DNA of 5,944 nucleotides from Gammaproteobacteria bacterium (GCA_007570905.1 RKSI01000213.1:1-5944); one strand, 5' to 3'; numbered from the stretch's first letter, positions 1-5,798 are shown. The notes: generated by a model not told the origin, from the sequence alone. Made by a program: numbers and translations.

Positions 1-663
1 GGATACCCGGAATTGCAGCGCCTGATGAACGAGGCCATCAGCAAGATTGTGCTCGGTCAGACGATGACGACGGATTCCGGCAGCAGCCGAAGCCAGGCGG
101 AAGTGCACCTGACCGTGCGCGACGACCTCGTCCGCGCAGACGCGATGTTGCTGAACGATTCGTTCAACCGCTCTGTCGTGAAGTGGTTGATGGGTTGGAA
201 CTATCCGACGGCGGCGCTGCCGATGGTGTCGCGGCGGATAGAGCCGCCGGTTGACCTGATGAAGCAGGCGCGACGGGACAGCCTGTTGTTCAATATGGGC
301 TACCGCCCGACGAAGAAGTACATCGAGGAAACCTACGGCCTTGAGGTTGACGACATGCCGCCGGCGCCGGCGCCGGACGCGCCGACGGCGGACCAGTCGG
401 AGACACGAGACCTGGCCGAGCAGGAGGATTTTGAGGAGGCGCTGGACGCGGCGCTGGACGCGATGGACGAGGACAGCCTGCGCGACATGAACGGGGCGCT
501 GCTGAAACCGCTGCTGGCAATGGCCGAAGACGACCCGGACGAGTTCATCGCCCGCATGGGCGAGGCGTACCCGGACATGGAAATAGACCAACTGACGGAA
601 ACGCTTGCGCGGGTGTTGTACGTGGCGGAATTGTGGGGTGCGGCGAATGCCGGTGAAGGTTGA
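1..663 (+). CDS. Portal protein, DUF935 / Mu gp29 family (C-terminal part)
   Basis: This is the C-terminal 220 residues of the portal protein, the ring at the unique head vertex through which DNA is packaged and ejected. The frame is open to the first base, so the true start lies upstream; the TTG at 13 is only an internal codon. Family marks are the helix with LGQTMTTDSG (visible residues about 18-27) followed by a Ser-rich turn and AEVH, then a DDLVRADA segment. The extreme C-terminus, LARVLYVAELWG, is typical of DUF935 proteins. A Pro/Ala-rich then strongly acidic Ala/Asp/Glu linker (about residues 118-160) separates the core from the tail domain and is probably flexible. The last 17 bases overlap the start of the MuF gene, as expected for two proteins that meet at the portal vertex. 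Family assignment is confident; the missing N-terminus cannot be judged. Confidence 0.93.
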   Translation, partial: GYPELQRLMNEAISKIVLGQTMTTDSGSSRSQAEVHLTVRDDLVRADAMLLNDSFNRSVVKWLMGWNYPTAALPMVSRRIEPPVDLMKQARRDSLLFNMGYRPTKKYIEETYGLEVDDMPPAPAPDAPTADQSETRDLAEQEDFEEALDAALDAMDEDSLRDMNGALLKPLLAMAEDDPDEFIARMGEAYPDMEIDQLTETLARVLYVAELWGAANAGEG

Positions 664-1999
664 TCTGGCGCTGGCCTTCAAGATGGAGCCGCGGGAGGCG
701 GTTAAGTATTTCCGCGACAAAGGGTATGTGATAACTGAAGGATGGCGAGACATCTACAGCGGCGCCCATGCTCGCGCCTTCACTGTCGCAAAGGCGGCAA
801 AGCTCAGCGTGCTGCGCGAGATACGCGGTGAACTGGACTGGGCGCTGTCCAAGGGAACAACCGAGCGGGAGTTCATCAGGGCACTGAGGCCACGCCTTGC
901 GAAAATGGGATGGTGGGGGAAGGACGCCGCCGGCAGGCAGTTGGGGTCAACGCGGCGGCTGAAAACCATATTCCGCACGAACATGGCGTCGTCTTATAAC
1001 GCCGGCAGATACCGGGAACAGAAGCGCCGCGCCGAACTGAAAATCGGTGCGCGACCGTACTGGCAATATATTGCGGTTCTGGACAATCGCACGCGGCACT
1101 CGCACCGAGAATTGAACGGCAAGGTCTTCCGGCACGACGACCCGTTCTGGGACTACTTCTACCCCCCGAATGGCTACAACTGCCGTTGCCGTGTCAGCGA
1201 TCTGTCGTCGCGCGATGTGGAAAGGCAGGGGCTGAAGGTCGAGAAGACAAACAAGGACAACCTGAAAGATGTGCCGCGAACCGTGCGCGTTGTCCGTGCA
1301 GGACGAGCGGCGGGCGAGGTGCGCGTCAATCTGCCGAGCGTAAGGTTCAGCGGCAAGGATGCCGCCGGCAAACCTTTCACGATTCAGCCGTCGCCAGGCT
1401 TCAGTTACAACGCCGGCCAGAATTGGCCGCGGTGGGATCCGCTGGCGGGCCTGCCAGACAAGATTGGCGGCAAGCCTCGTCGTGGCGGCAAGTATTCAGC
1501 GGATGTGGCATGGATACCGAGCGGCGACAAAAGTCAGTTGATATGGGAGGATTACGGCTTGAGGTCGTGGGCCGCGAAGAAGAAACTGCCAGATGCCCCG
1601 AAGATTTACAAGGGTGTAAAGAGCCTTGATGAAGTGTCTGTCAGGCTACTCGGAGACAAGGCCCGCAGGATGGTGAAAACGCCGGTCGAAGACATGGCAA
1701 TCACGCGGGACAGTTTGGCCTATTTCGCAGGCAAAACAGATGGGCGTCAGAAATATGTCAACTTCATCGTGCCGACACTTGAGGAAGCAGACGAGGTCTG
1801 GCTTGTTTATTACCCTCAAGACAGAGCTTACAGGAAGCGATATTTGAAGGCATTCCGTGGAGAAGGGGGTGAGCACATTATTGTGATCGCCCGTGAGAAC
1901 GCGGACGGCACACTGTTCTTCAATGCGCTCAAGACATCGGACTTGAAGTATATGGATAGGCAACGCCGGGGTGCGTTACTTTACAAGGCTGCGGAATGA
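647..1999 (+). CDS. F: MuF (gp30-like) head morphogenesis protein with PBECR2-like C-terminal toxin domain
   Basis: A 450-residue minor head protein of the Mu gpF / SPP1 gp7 family, which binds the portal inside the head and may be injected with the DNA. The ATG at 647 gives the N-terminus MPVKVDLALAF; a TTG at 605 would extend it by 14 residues deep into the portal gene and is unlikely. No strong Shine-Dalgarno is seen, so translation may be coupled to the portal gene. The MuF core covers about residues 35-185: RTNMASSYNAGR (110-121), then DNRTRHSHRELNG (146-158), and PPNGYNCRC (173-181), the His/Cys end typical of the family. GFSYNAGQNW (251-260) is a conserved post-core motif. Residues about 335-447 (YVNFIVPTLEEADEVWLVYY, a basic YRKRYLKAF stretch, DRQRRGALLY) resemble PBECR2, a barnase/EndoU/colicin/RelE-like nuclease fold found as the tail of MuF proteins. 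The core call is confident. The toxin fold is a probable assignment from memory of the family, and nuclease activity is inferred. Confidence 0.93.
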   Translation: MPVKVDLALAFKMEPREAVKYFRDKGYVITEGWRDIYSGAHARAFTVAKAAKLSVLREIRGELDWALSKGTTEREFIRALRPRLAKMGWWGKDAAGRQLGSTRRLKTIFRTNMASSYNAGRYREQKRRAELKIGARPYWQYIAVLDNRTRHSHRELNGKVFRHDDPFWDYFYPPNGYNCRCRVSDLSSRDVERQGLKVEKTNKDNLKDVPRTVRVVRAGRAAGEVRVNLPSVRFSGKDAAGKPFTIQPSPGFSYNAGQNWPRWDPLAGLPDKIGGKPRRGGKYSADVAWIPSGDKSQLIWEDYGLRSWAAKKKLPDAPKIYKGVKSLDEVSVRLLGDKARRMVKTPVEDMAITRDSLAYFAGKTDGRQKYVNFIVPTLEEADEVWLVYYPQDRAYRKRYLKAFRGEGGEHIIVIARENADGTLFFNALKTSDLKYMDRQRRGALLYKAAE

Positions 2000-2099
2000 G
2001 GGCGGATCGGAGCCTCGGGCCGCAAGGGTCAATCTTGCGTAGGCGTCCCATCAGGTCATTGGCATTGCCGCCCACCATCAGATCTGAGCTCCGCCCTCA
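1997..2099 (+). ncRNA. Candidate structured RNA after the MuF gene
   Basis: Starting at the MuF stop codon, TGAGGGCGGA (1997-2006) is perfectly complementary to TCCGCCCTCA (2090-2099), giving a 10-bp closing stem. Nested inside are GGGC (2017-2020) with GCCC (2070-2073), a perfect hairpin CGCAAG (2021-2026) with CTTGCG (2034-2039) around a 7-base loop, and a small GGC-ATT-GCC hairpin (2061-2069). All these can form together as a branched fold. No poly-T follows, so it is not an ordinary intrinsic terminator. It could be a structured 3' end or processing element of the MuF mRNA, or a small RNA. Which strand acts is inferred from the direction of the operon. No known RNA family is recognised. 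Confidence 0.45.
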
Positions 2100-2116
2100 A
2101 CTGGACTATACCACAA

Positions 2117-2185
2117 AATCCGGGCGGGCTACAGGCCATCTGCCGGCGAGATTGTCCCGCTACGGCCCGCAGGCTCGCCCGGATT
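2117..2185 (+). repeat. Inverted repeat, 14-bp stem with G-U pairs
   Basis: AATCCGGGCGGGCT (2117-2130) pairs with GGCTCGCCCGGATT (2172-2185) over 14 positions, two of which are G-U. Being complete only when G-U pairs are allowed argues for a function as RNA more than as a DNA palindrome. The 41-base apex contains further short complements (CTGC/GCAG and GGCC/GGCC) and may be folded. No T-run follows the second arm, so a classical terminator is unlikely. Confidence 0.5.
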
Positions 2186-2204
2186 CCCGCCAAAACGCCA
2201 AAAA

Positions 2205-2225
2205 CCGGGCCATTTCATGGGCCGG
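2205..2225 (+). repeat. Short inverted repeat, 9-bp stem with TTC loop
   Basis: CCGGGCCAT (2205-2213) faces ATGGGCCGG (2217-2225) across a 3-base TTC loop. Eight of nine pairs are Watson-Crick, with one internal G-G mismatch. It is preceded by an A-rich stretch (2191-2204) and followed by GC-rich sequence, not by a T-run. It may be a third domain of the structured spacer. Function is unknown. Confidence 0.4.
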
Positions 2226-2287
2226 GCGAACGTACGGCGATTTGCGGGCGTTTCTCCGTCCAGATGGGTCAAGGGGCGTCCGAAATT

Positions 2288-2325
2288 TTTTGATAGTTTT
2301 CAATAACCTTTTGATAGCTTTTGAA
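2288..2325 (+). promoter_or_regulatory. AT-rich tandem repeat pair upstream of gpG
   Basis: TTTTGATAGTTTTCAA (2288-2303) is repeated as TTTTGATAGCTTTTGAA (2309-2325). The copies start 21 bases apart, two turns of the helix, in a conspicuously AT-rich island inside GC-rich DNA and 20-60 bases before the gpG start. The arrangement suits two protein sites on one face of the DNA, for example a late-gene activator or host nucleoid protein, or a promoter-proximal element. No clear -35/-10 pair can be assigned. An A/U-rich translation enhancer for gpG is the main alternative. Confidence 0.4.
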
Positions 2326-2346
2326 CGGGGTTCCGGGTAGGGGTTG

Positions 2347-2823
2347 ATGGACTATCGGGTTGAGATAGACGACGAGAGTATCCACCGGCGGCTGGGTTAC
2401 CTTCTGAGGGCCACGAATGACCTGACGCCGCTGATGGGGAGCATTGCCGGGATTTTGAGCAATGTGGCCAAGAGAGCCTTCGAGGATGAGCGCGCGCCGG
2501 ACGGCAGCGGATGGGCGAAGTTGTCGGCGGTCACCATCGCCCTGCGCGAGAAATCGGGGCATACCCCAATCAGCATACTCCAGCGTAGTGGCCATCTGGC
2601 GAGGTCCATCAGTTCGCAGGTGACGCCAACCTCGGTATCCGTCGGCACCAATGTCATCTACGCCGCCGTGCAGCAGTTCGGCGCGGCAAAGCGCCAGTTC
2701 AAGGGCGTCGCCCCATGGGGCCGCATTCCGGCACGCCCGTTTCTGGGGCTTTCCGACGATGCCCGCGATGAAATCCGCGAATTGGCCGTCCAGCATATCC
2801 TTGCCACTTTCGGGCGCGCCTGA
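2347..2823 (+). CDS. G: Phage virion morphogenesis protein (Mu gpG / P2 gpS family)
   Basis: A 158-residue protein of the phage virion morphogenesis / tail completion family (Mu gpG, P2 gpS), needed to finish tails or join them to filled heads. Family features in order are a predicted helical N-terminal half with FEDERAPDGSGWAKLS (about residues 49-64), then ILQRSGHLARSI followed by VSVGTNVIYAAVQQFGA, and the near-terminal IPARPFLGLSDDARDEI segment. Its length is normal for the family. The start could be the ATG at 2347 or the TTG just before it at 2344. GGGTAGGGG lies directly upstream but very close to either start, so the choice is uncertain and matters by one residue. It is isolated by the structured spacer on its left and a 68-base gap on its right, so its dosage may be set apart from that of the capsid genes. 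Confidence 0.9.
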   Translation: MDYRVEIDDESIHRRLGYLLRATNDLTPLMGSIAGILSNVAKRAFEDERAPDGSGWAKLSAVTIALREKSGHTPISILQRSGHLARSISSQVTPTSVSVGTNVIYAAVQQFGAAKRQFKGVAPWGRIPARPFLGLSDDARDEIRELAVQHILATFGRA

Positions 2824-2836
2824 CCGCCCGGCCTTC

Positions 2837-2854
2837 GTGTGAAATATTTCACAC
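2837..2854. promoter_or_regulatory. Perfect 18-bp palindrome, CRP/FNR-type operator-like
   Basis: GTGTGAAATATTTCACAC is a perfect palindrome between gpG and the protease gene, ending 37 bases before the protease ATG. Its core, TGTGA-N6-TCACA, is identical to the classical CRP half-sites and spacing. Possible roles are a binding site for a host CRP/FNR-family regulator, an operator for a phage late regulator at a promoter for the capsid operon (Mu has a late promoter before gene I), or an RNA hairpin. No T-run follows, so it is not a standard terminator. No confident -10 box is seen downstream. Confidence 0.5.
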
Positions 2855-2891
2855 TATCGCCGCGCGCCGCGACAGCGGACAATCCCGCCCC

Positions 2892-4067
2892 ATGAACATT
2901 ATCGAAGTGTTCCAGGCGGGCCAAATCCCGGAATTGAACGAGGCCGTGATGCGCGAGGTCGTTGACAACTACGACCCGTCCGAGCAGGAGGCGCCGCTGG
3001 TTCTGGGCCACCCGGCTGACAATCAGCCTGCATTTGGCTGGATAAAACAGGTCTTCACGAAGGGCAAGCGGATGTTCGCGGCGGTGGACGAGATTGACCC
3101 GATTGTGACGGACATGGTGCGAAAAGGCGCTTACAAAAATGTCAGCGTCTCGTTCTACAAGCCCACCGCGTCGGGAACCCCGACGCCCGGCAAATGGTGC
3201 CTGCGCCATGTCGGCCTGCTCGGCGCCGCGCCGCCGGCCATCAAGGGCCTGGAGAAATTGCAACTGGCGGAACTCAGCGACAACGAGGAGGAAGTAATCA
3301 TCGTGGACATGAACGAAGGCGACAAGAAAGGTCTGCTCGACCGGTTCAGGAAATTCCTGAGCGCGGACGCAGACAAGGCGGACCTGGCTGAAGAGGATTT
3401 GTTCCGGGCGCTGGCAGACGCCTGGAAGAAGAAGGCGCCGAATGACCTGGCCGACCGCATCGCGCAGATGGACGCGACGCAAAAGGCCAGTTGGATGCTG
3501 AACAGCATGGCGGATTTTATGGGGCTTGAGCGCGACGACGCGCTCGCGCTGCTCAAACAAGATTCGCAACCAGAAACCGACGCACAGGAGGAAAACATGA
3601 GCGAAGCAGATAGGGCGCAACTGGAGGCGCTGCAAAAAGAAAACGCCGAACTGAAAAAGGCGCAGGCTTCGGCCTCGCGCGCGGCGATTGTGAAATTCGC
3701 CGAAGAGCAGGAAGCCGCCGGCAAGGTGCTGCCGAAGGATAGGCCCGCGCTGGTGGAAACGCTGGTAACGCTGAAAGAGCGCGACGACGGCGGCGTCGTG
3801 TCGCTGGCCGAGAACGAGGACAAGACCGACCTGGCCGACTGGCTGATGCAGCAGATCGCCGGGCAGGCGCCGCAGGTTGATTTCAGCGAGCGCGCCGGCG
3901 AACGCGGCGAGCGCGTCGGGCGGGCCGCCGGCATGAGATCGCCAGAGGGCCGTCCGATTGACCAGGCGCGGCTGGCGCTGCACGAAGAAGCAATGAATCT
4001 GTCCGAGGCGTCGAAGATTCCTTACGAGGACGCGGTGCGGCAGGTGGAACAACGGATAACGCATTGA
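2892..4067 (+). CDS. I: Prohead protease with C-terminal scaffold region (Mu gpI-like)
   Basis: A 391-residue protein in two parts. Residues 1-125 look like a Mu-type prohead serine protease: LVLGHPADNQPAFGWIKQV (36-54) carries His40, YKNVSVSF (81-88) carries the likely nucleophile Ser85, and RHVGLLGAAPPAIKGL (105-120) closes the domain with His106. The active-site assignment is by analogy with herpesvirus-assemblin-type prohead proteases. Residues about 130-230 are helical and highly charged, and residues 236-391 form a scaffold-like, coiled-coil-rich tail (LEALQKENAELKKAQ). The enzyme is expected to cut scaffold and itself after shell assembly. The ATG at 2892 begins right at the conserved N-terminus, but its Shine-Dalgarno is weak (GCGGA, 12 bases away). 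The family is confident; exact catalytic residues are less so. Confidence 0.9.
   Translation: MNIIEVFQAGQIPELNEAVMREVVDNYDPSEQEAPLVLGHPADNQPAFGWIKQVFTKGKRMFAAVDEIDPIVTDMVRKGAYKNVSVSFYKPTASGTPTPGKWCLRHVGLLGAAPPAIKGLEKLQLAELSDNEEEVIIVDMNEGDKKGLLDRFRKFLSADADKADLAEEDLFRALADAWKKKAPNDLADRIAQMDATQKASWMLNSMADFMGLERDDALALLKQDSQPETDAQEENMSEADRAQLEALQKENAELKKAQASASRAAIVKFAEEQEAAGKVLPKDRPALVETLVTLKERDDGGVVSLAENEDKTDLADWLMQQIAGQAPQVDFSERAGERGERVGRAAGMRSPEGRPIDQARLALHEEAMNLSEASKIPYEDAVRQVEQRITH
3586..3591 (+). promoter_or_regulatory. Internal Shine-Dalgarno for the nested scaffold gene
   Basis: A perfect AGGAGG lies inside the protease coding region, five bases before an in-frame ATG at 3597. It is far stronger than the site in front of the full-length protease. 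Such placement predicts that the scaffold is made separately and in excess over the protease. Confidence 0.75.
3597..4067 (+). CDS. Z: Nested in-frame scaffold protein (Mu Z / lambda Nu3 type)
   Basis: A second start in the same frame as the protease gives a 156-residue product sharing its C-terminus. The start is the ATG after AGGAGG, with N-terminus MSEADRAQLEALQKENAELKK. The first 30 residues are heptad-like and charged, suiting a coiled coil, followed by mixed helical segments and an Arg/Gly-rich stretch (ERAGERGERVGRAAG). The C-terminal helix (ALHEEAMNLSEASKIPYEDAVRQVEQR) may contact capsid protein. Known Mu (I/Z) and lambda (C/Nu3) systems use the same nesting to produce many scaffolds per protease. 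The sequence shows the ribosome site and start clearly; separate expression is inferred. Confidence 0.75.
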   Translation: MSEADRAQLEALQKENAELKKAQASASRAAIVKFAEEQEAAGKVLPKDRPALVETLVTLKERDDGGVVSLAENEDKTDLADWLMQQIAGQAPQVDFSERAGERGERVGRAAGMRSPEGRPIDQARLALHEEAMNLSEASKIPYEDAVRQVEQRITH

Positions 4068-4077
4068 GGAGGCAGAC

Positions 4078-4416
4078 ATGCAAGCAGCTACTGATGTATT
4101 GACAATATCTATCGAGGCGTCAGCCGCGATAACGAAGAACCGCTTCATCACCGCCGGCGGCGCGGTTCCGGCGGCGGGCGCGAATGTGCTCGGCGTCGCA
4201 ATCGCCGACGCCGCGGACGACGAGCAGGTGCCGGTGCAAACACTGGGCGTCGCCGTCGTGGAAGCCGGCGGCGCGATTGCCGCGGGGGTGGCGGTATCAA
4301 CCGCGGCAACCGGCAAGGCCGACACGCAGAACGCCGCCGAAAAGACGGTCGGGCGCGCGCTGGATGCGGCAGCCGCCGACGGCGATTTGATTCGAGTCCA
4401 TTTGATACCCAACTGA
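4078..4416 (+). CDS. Capsid cement/decoration protein, DUF2190-like
   Basis: A 112-residue, Ala/Gly/Val-rich protein likely to be a small beta-rich head decoration protein that binds the outside of the expanded capsid. The pattern fits the DUF2190 capsid cement family: an N-terminal AITKNRFITAGG segment, alternating VLGVAIADAADDEQVPVQTLGVAVVEAGGAI strands with Gly turns, then GRALDAAAADGDLIRVHL at the end. Its length is typical. AGGAGG (4067-4072), overlapping the protease stop codon, stands five bases before the ATG. It sits between scaffold and capsid genes, the usual place for lambda D-like cement genes. Composition is the most GC-rich seen here (46 of 60 bases in 4141-4200). The low-complexity sequence makes the family call weaker than those of its neighbours. 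Confidence 0.8.
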   Translation: MQAATDVLTISIEASAAITKNRFITAGGAVPAAGANVLGVAIADAADDEQVPVQTLGVAVVEAGGAIAAGVAVSTAATGKADTQNAAEKTVGRALDAAAADGDLIRVHLIPN

Positions 4417-4429
4417 GGAGGAACCAGAA

Positions 4430-5374
4430 ATGCCAGGACAGCAAACACCAGGACAAGCGCGGGTCATTGACCCGGTGCTGACGACAGTCGCGCGCGGCTA
4501 CCAACATCCGGACGCCGTTGGCGGACATCTGTTCCCCGATGTGGATGTGCCGGCGCGCGGCGGCAAGGTCATTGAGTTTGACAAAACAGACTTCAAGAAG
4601 TTCAACACGGTTCGCGCGCCGGGCGCGAAGATGGAGGAGGTTCAGTTCGGGCATGTCGGCAAGGATTACGCTATCAACGATCACGGCATCACCGGCAAGA
4701 CGCCGATTGAGCTGATGGAGGAAGCCTCCGCGGTTCCGGGCATTGACCTGGGGAAGCGGGCCGCGACCGGCGCGCTGAACATTTTGGCGCTGGAAAAGGA
4801 GCGCGAGCAGGCGAAACTTGCGACGACCGCGGCGAATTTTGACGCGGCGCATGTGTCGGCGCTCGCCGGCAACAGCCGGTGGGACAACGCCGCGTCAGAC
4901 CCGTCGCAAGACATCGCCGCCGGCGTCGAGAAAATCCGCTCGGCTATCGGCATGAGGCCGAACACGGCGATCATCGGGGGGAAGGTCTATGACAAGGCGC
5001 TGAAGCATCACCCGAAGATCATCGACCGCATCAAGCACACCAGCCGCGATTCTGTTACCGCTGAAATACTGGCGACGCTGTGGGACATCAAGAAGGTCTG
5101 GATCGGCGACATGATCGCGTTTGATGATGACGGCGAGACGCCGGAAGATGTGTGGGGCGAAAATGTGGTTTTGGCATATACGCAGCAGGGCACGATAATG
5201 GACTTCGGTCAGCCGTCGTTCGGATTCACTTACAAATTGGCGGGAACGCCGATGGTGGAAATGCCGTACTACAAAGATGATGTTCGCTCCTGGATGCACC
5301 CGGTCGTCGTGTGCTACAAGGCGGCCATCGCAGGCAAAGACGCGGGCTACCTGATCCGCGATGTCCTGAATTGA
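4430..5374 (+). CDS. Major capsid protein
   Basis: A 314-residue shell protein, presumably with the HK97 fold, forming the hexamers and pentamers of the head. The N-terminus (VIDPVLTTVARGYQHPDAVG, then HLFPDVDVPARGGKVIEFD) and the following KMEEVQFGHVGKDYAINDHG segment are typical of phage major capsid proteins encoded next to a cement protein. Further features are a helix LALEKEREQAKLATTA, the TAIIGGKVYDKALKHHP segment, and a C-terminal MVEMPYYKDDVRSWMHPVV stretch. AGGAGG (4416-4421) lies eight bases before the ATG, predicting strong translation. It occupies the place of Mu gene T, but I see no clear signs of the gpT family itself, so the capsid may belong to a different subfamily from Mu's. 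Function is confident from position, length and motifs. Confidence 0.88.
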   Translation: MPGQQTPGQARVIDPVLTTVARGYQHPDAVGGHLFPDVDVPARGGKVIEFDKTDFKKFNTVRAPGAKMEEVQFGHVGKDYAINDHGITGKTPIELMEEASAVPGIDLGKRAATGALNILALEKEREQAKLATTAANFDAAHVSALAGNSRWDNAASDPSQDIAAGVEKIRSAIGMRPNTAIIGGKVYDKALKHHPKIIDRIKHTSRDSVTAEILATLWDIKKVWIGDMIAFDDDGETPEDVWGENVVLAYTQQGTIMDFGQPSFGFTYKLAGTPMVEMPYYKDDVRSWMHPVVVCYKAAIAGKDAGYLIRDVLN

Positions 5375-5384
5375 GGGTGCGGCG

Positions 5385-5795
5385 ATGAGCGTGACTAATG
5401 CGGCAGTGGTGGTCGGCGTTATCGCCGCCACACGCCTGAAGCTTGGAGACAGGCTGTACGAGCCTGGCGATGCGCTGGAACTCCCGCGCGACGACGAACT
5501 GGCCCGGCTGCTGGACGGCGGCGCCGTGGAGCTGGCGACCGACGCCGGCGCAAATGCCGGCGGCGGCGGTGGCGGCAACGGCATGACCGTCGCCGAGGCC
5601 ATCGTCGCGCTGGCCGCCGGCGTCGCCGCGGGCGACATCTCCGACGAGGCGGCCTACACGAAAAGCGGCAAGCCGGACTGCAATGCGCTGGAAGGCATCA
5701 TCAAGCGTGAGTTGTCTGCGGCTGAACGCGACGAGGCGTGGGAGCAGGTGCAGCAGTCGGGCGACGGCGGCGCCGGAGGCGGCAGCCAGGAGTAA
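5385..5795 (+). CDS. Mu gp35-like head protein, two domains joined by a Gly linker
   Basis: A 136-residue protein in the gp35 position, between capsid and gp36-like genes. Residues 7-50 form a compact domain (YEPGDALELPRDDELARLLDGGAVEL) like the FluMu N-terminal domain. Residues 59-66 are a near-pure Gly linker. Residues 67-122 form a second domain (MTVAEAIVALAAG, then TKSGKPDCNALEGIIKREL and SAAERDEAWEQV) resembling the small C-terminal helical domain of Mu gp35/HI1506-type proteins. The tail is Gly-rich again. GAGGG (5373-5377), overlapping the capsid stop, precedes the ATG by seven bases. Its job in the virion is not known to me; position suggests a head or head-tail joining role. The single Cys99 lies in the conserved motif. 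Confidence 0.72.
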   Translation: MSVTNAAVVVGVIAATRLKLGDRLYEPGDALELPRDDELARLLDGGAVELATDAGANAGGGGGGNGMTVAEAIVALAAGVAAGDISDEAAYTKSGKPDCNALEGIIKRELSAAERDEAWEQVQQSGDGGAGGGSQE

Positions 5796-5798
5796 CCA

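Larger units (their letters stand above)
2000..2343 (+). other. MuF-gpG intergenic spacer without a convincing gene
   Basis: About 345 bases lie between MuF and gpG, whereas the gaps among the genes downstream of 2892 are 3-13 bases. The stretch holds three separate inverted-repeat structures and an AT-rich direct-repeat tract next to gpG, each listed separately. A frame of 114 codons runs through it, but its translation is Arg/Pro-rich, uses AGG and AGA codons, matches no family I know, and is largely dictated by the inverted repeats. I read the region as regulatory or RNA-structural, and not as protein-coding. Confidence 0.6.

Noticed and set aside
605..646. An upstream TTG start for the MuF gene.
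   Set aside because: It would add 14 residues (Cys/Arg-rich) lying deep in the portal gene, with no ribosome site. The ATG at 647 starts with a normal MuF N-terminus.
2288..2325. The repeat pair as the start of a CRISPR-like array.
   Set aside because: Only two imperfect copies exist, with a 5-base gap between them, and no spacer-repeat pattern continues.
1996..2340. A 114-codon + strand frame overlapping the MuF stop by ATGA, which would be a tempting immunity gene for the MuF toxin.
   Set aside because: Its translation is Arg/Pro-rich with no recognisable domain, it uses AGG and AGA codons, and it is largely built from the inverted repeats and the AT-rich repeat tract. No Shine-Dalgarno is evident. 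An open frame of this length is expected by chance in GC-rich DNA. Conservation of the protein in relatives would reverse this.
2837..2854. The palindrome as an intrinsic terminator after gpG.
   Set aside because: The stem is AT-rich at its centre, and it is followed by TATCGCCGCG with no T-run.
2658..4448. A 596-codon open frame on the - strand across gpG, the protease gene and the cement gene.
   Set aside because: It is antisense to genes with clear family motifs, its translation is low-complexity, and long opposite-strand frames are common in GC-rich coding DNA.
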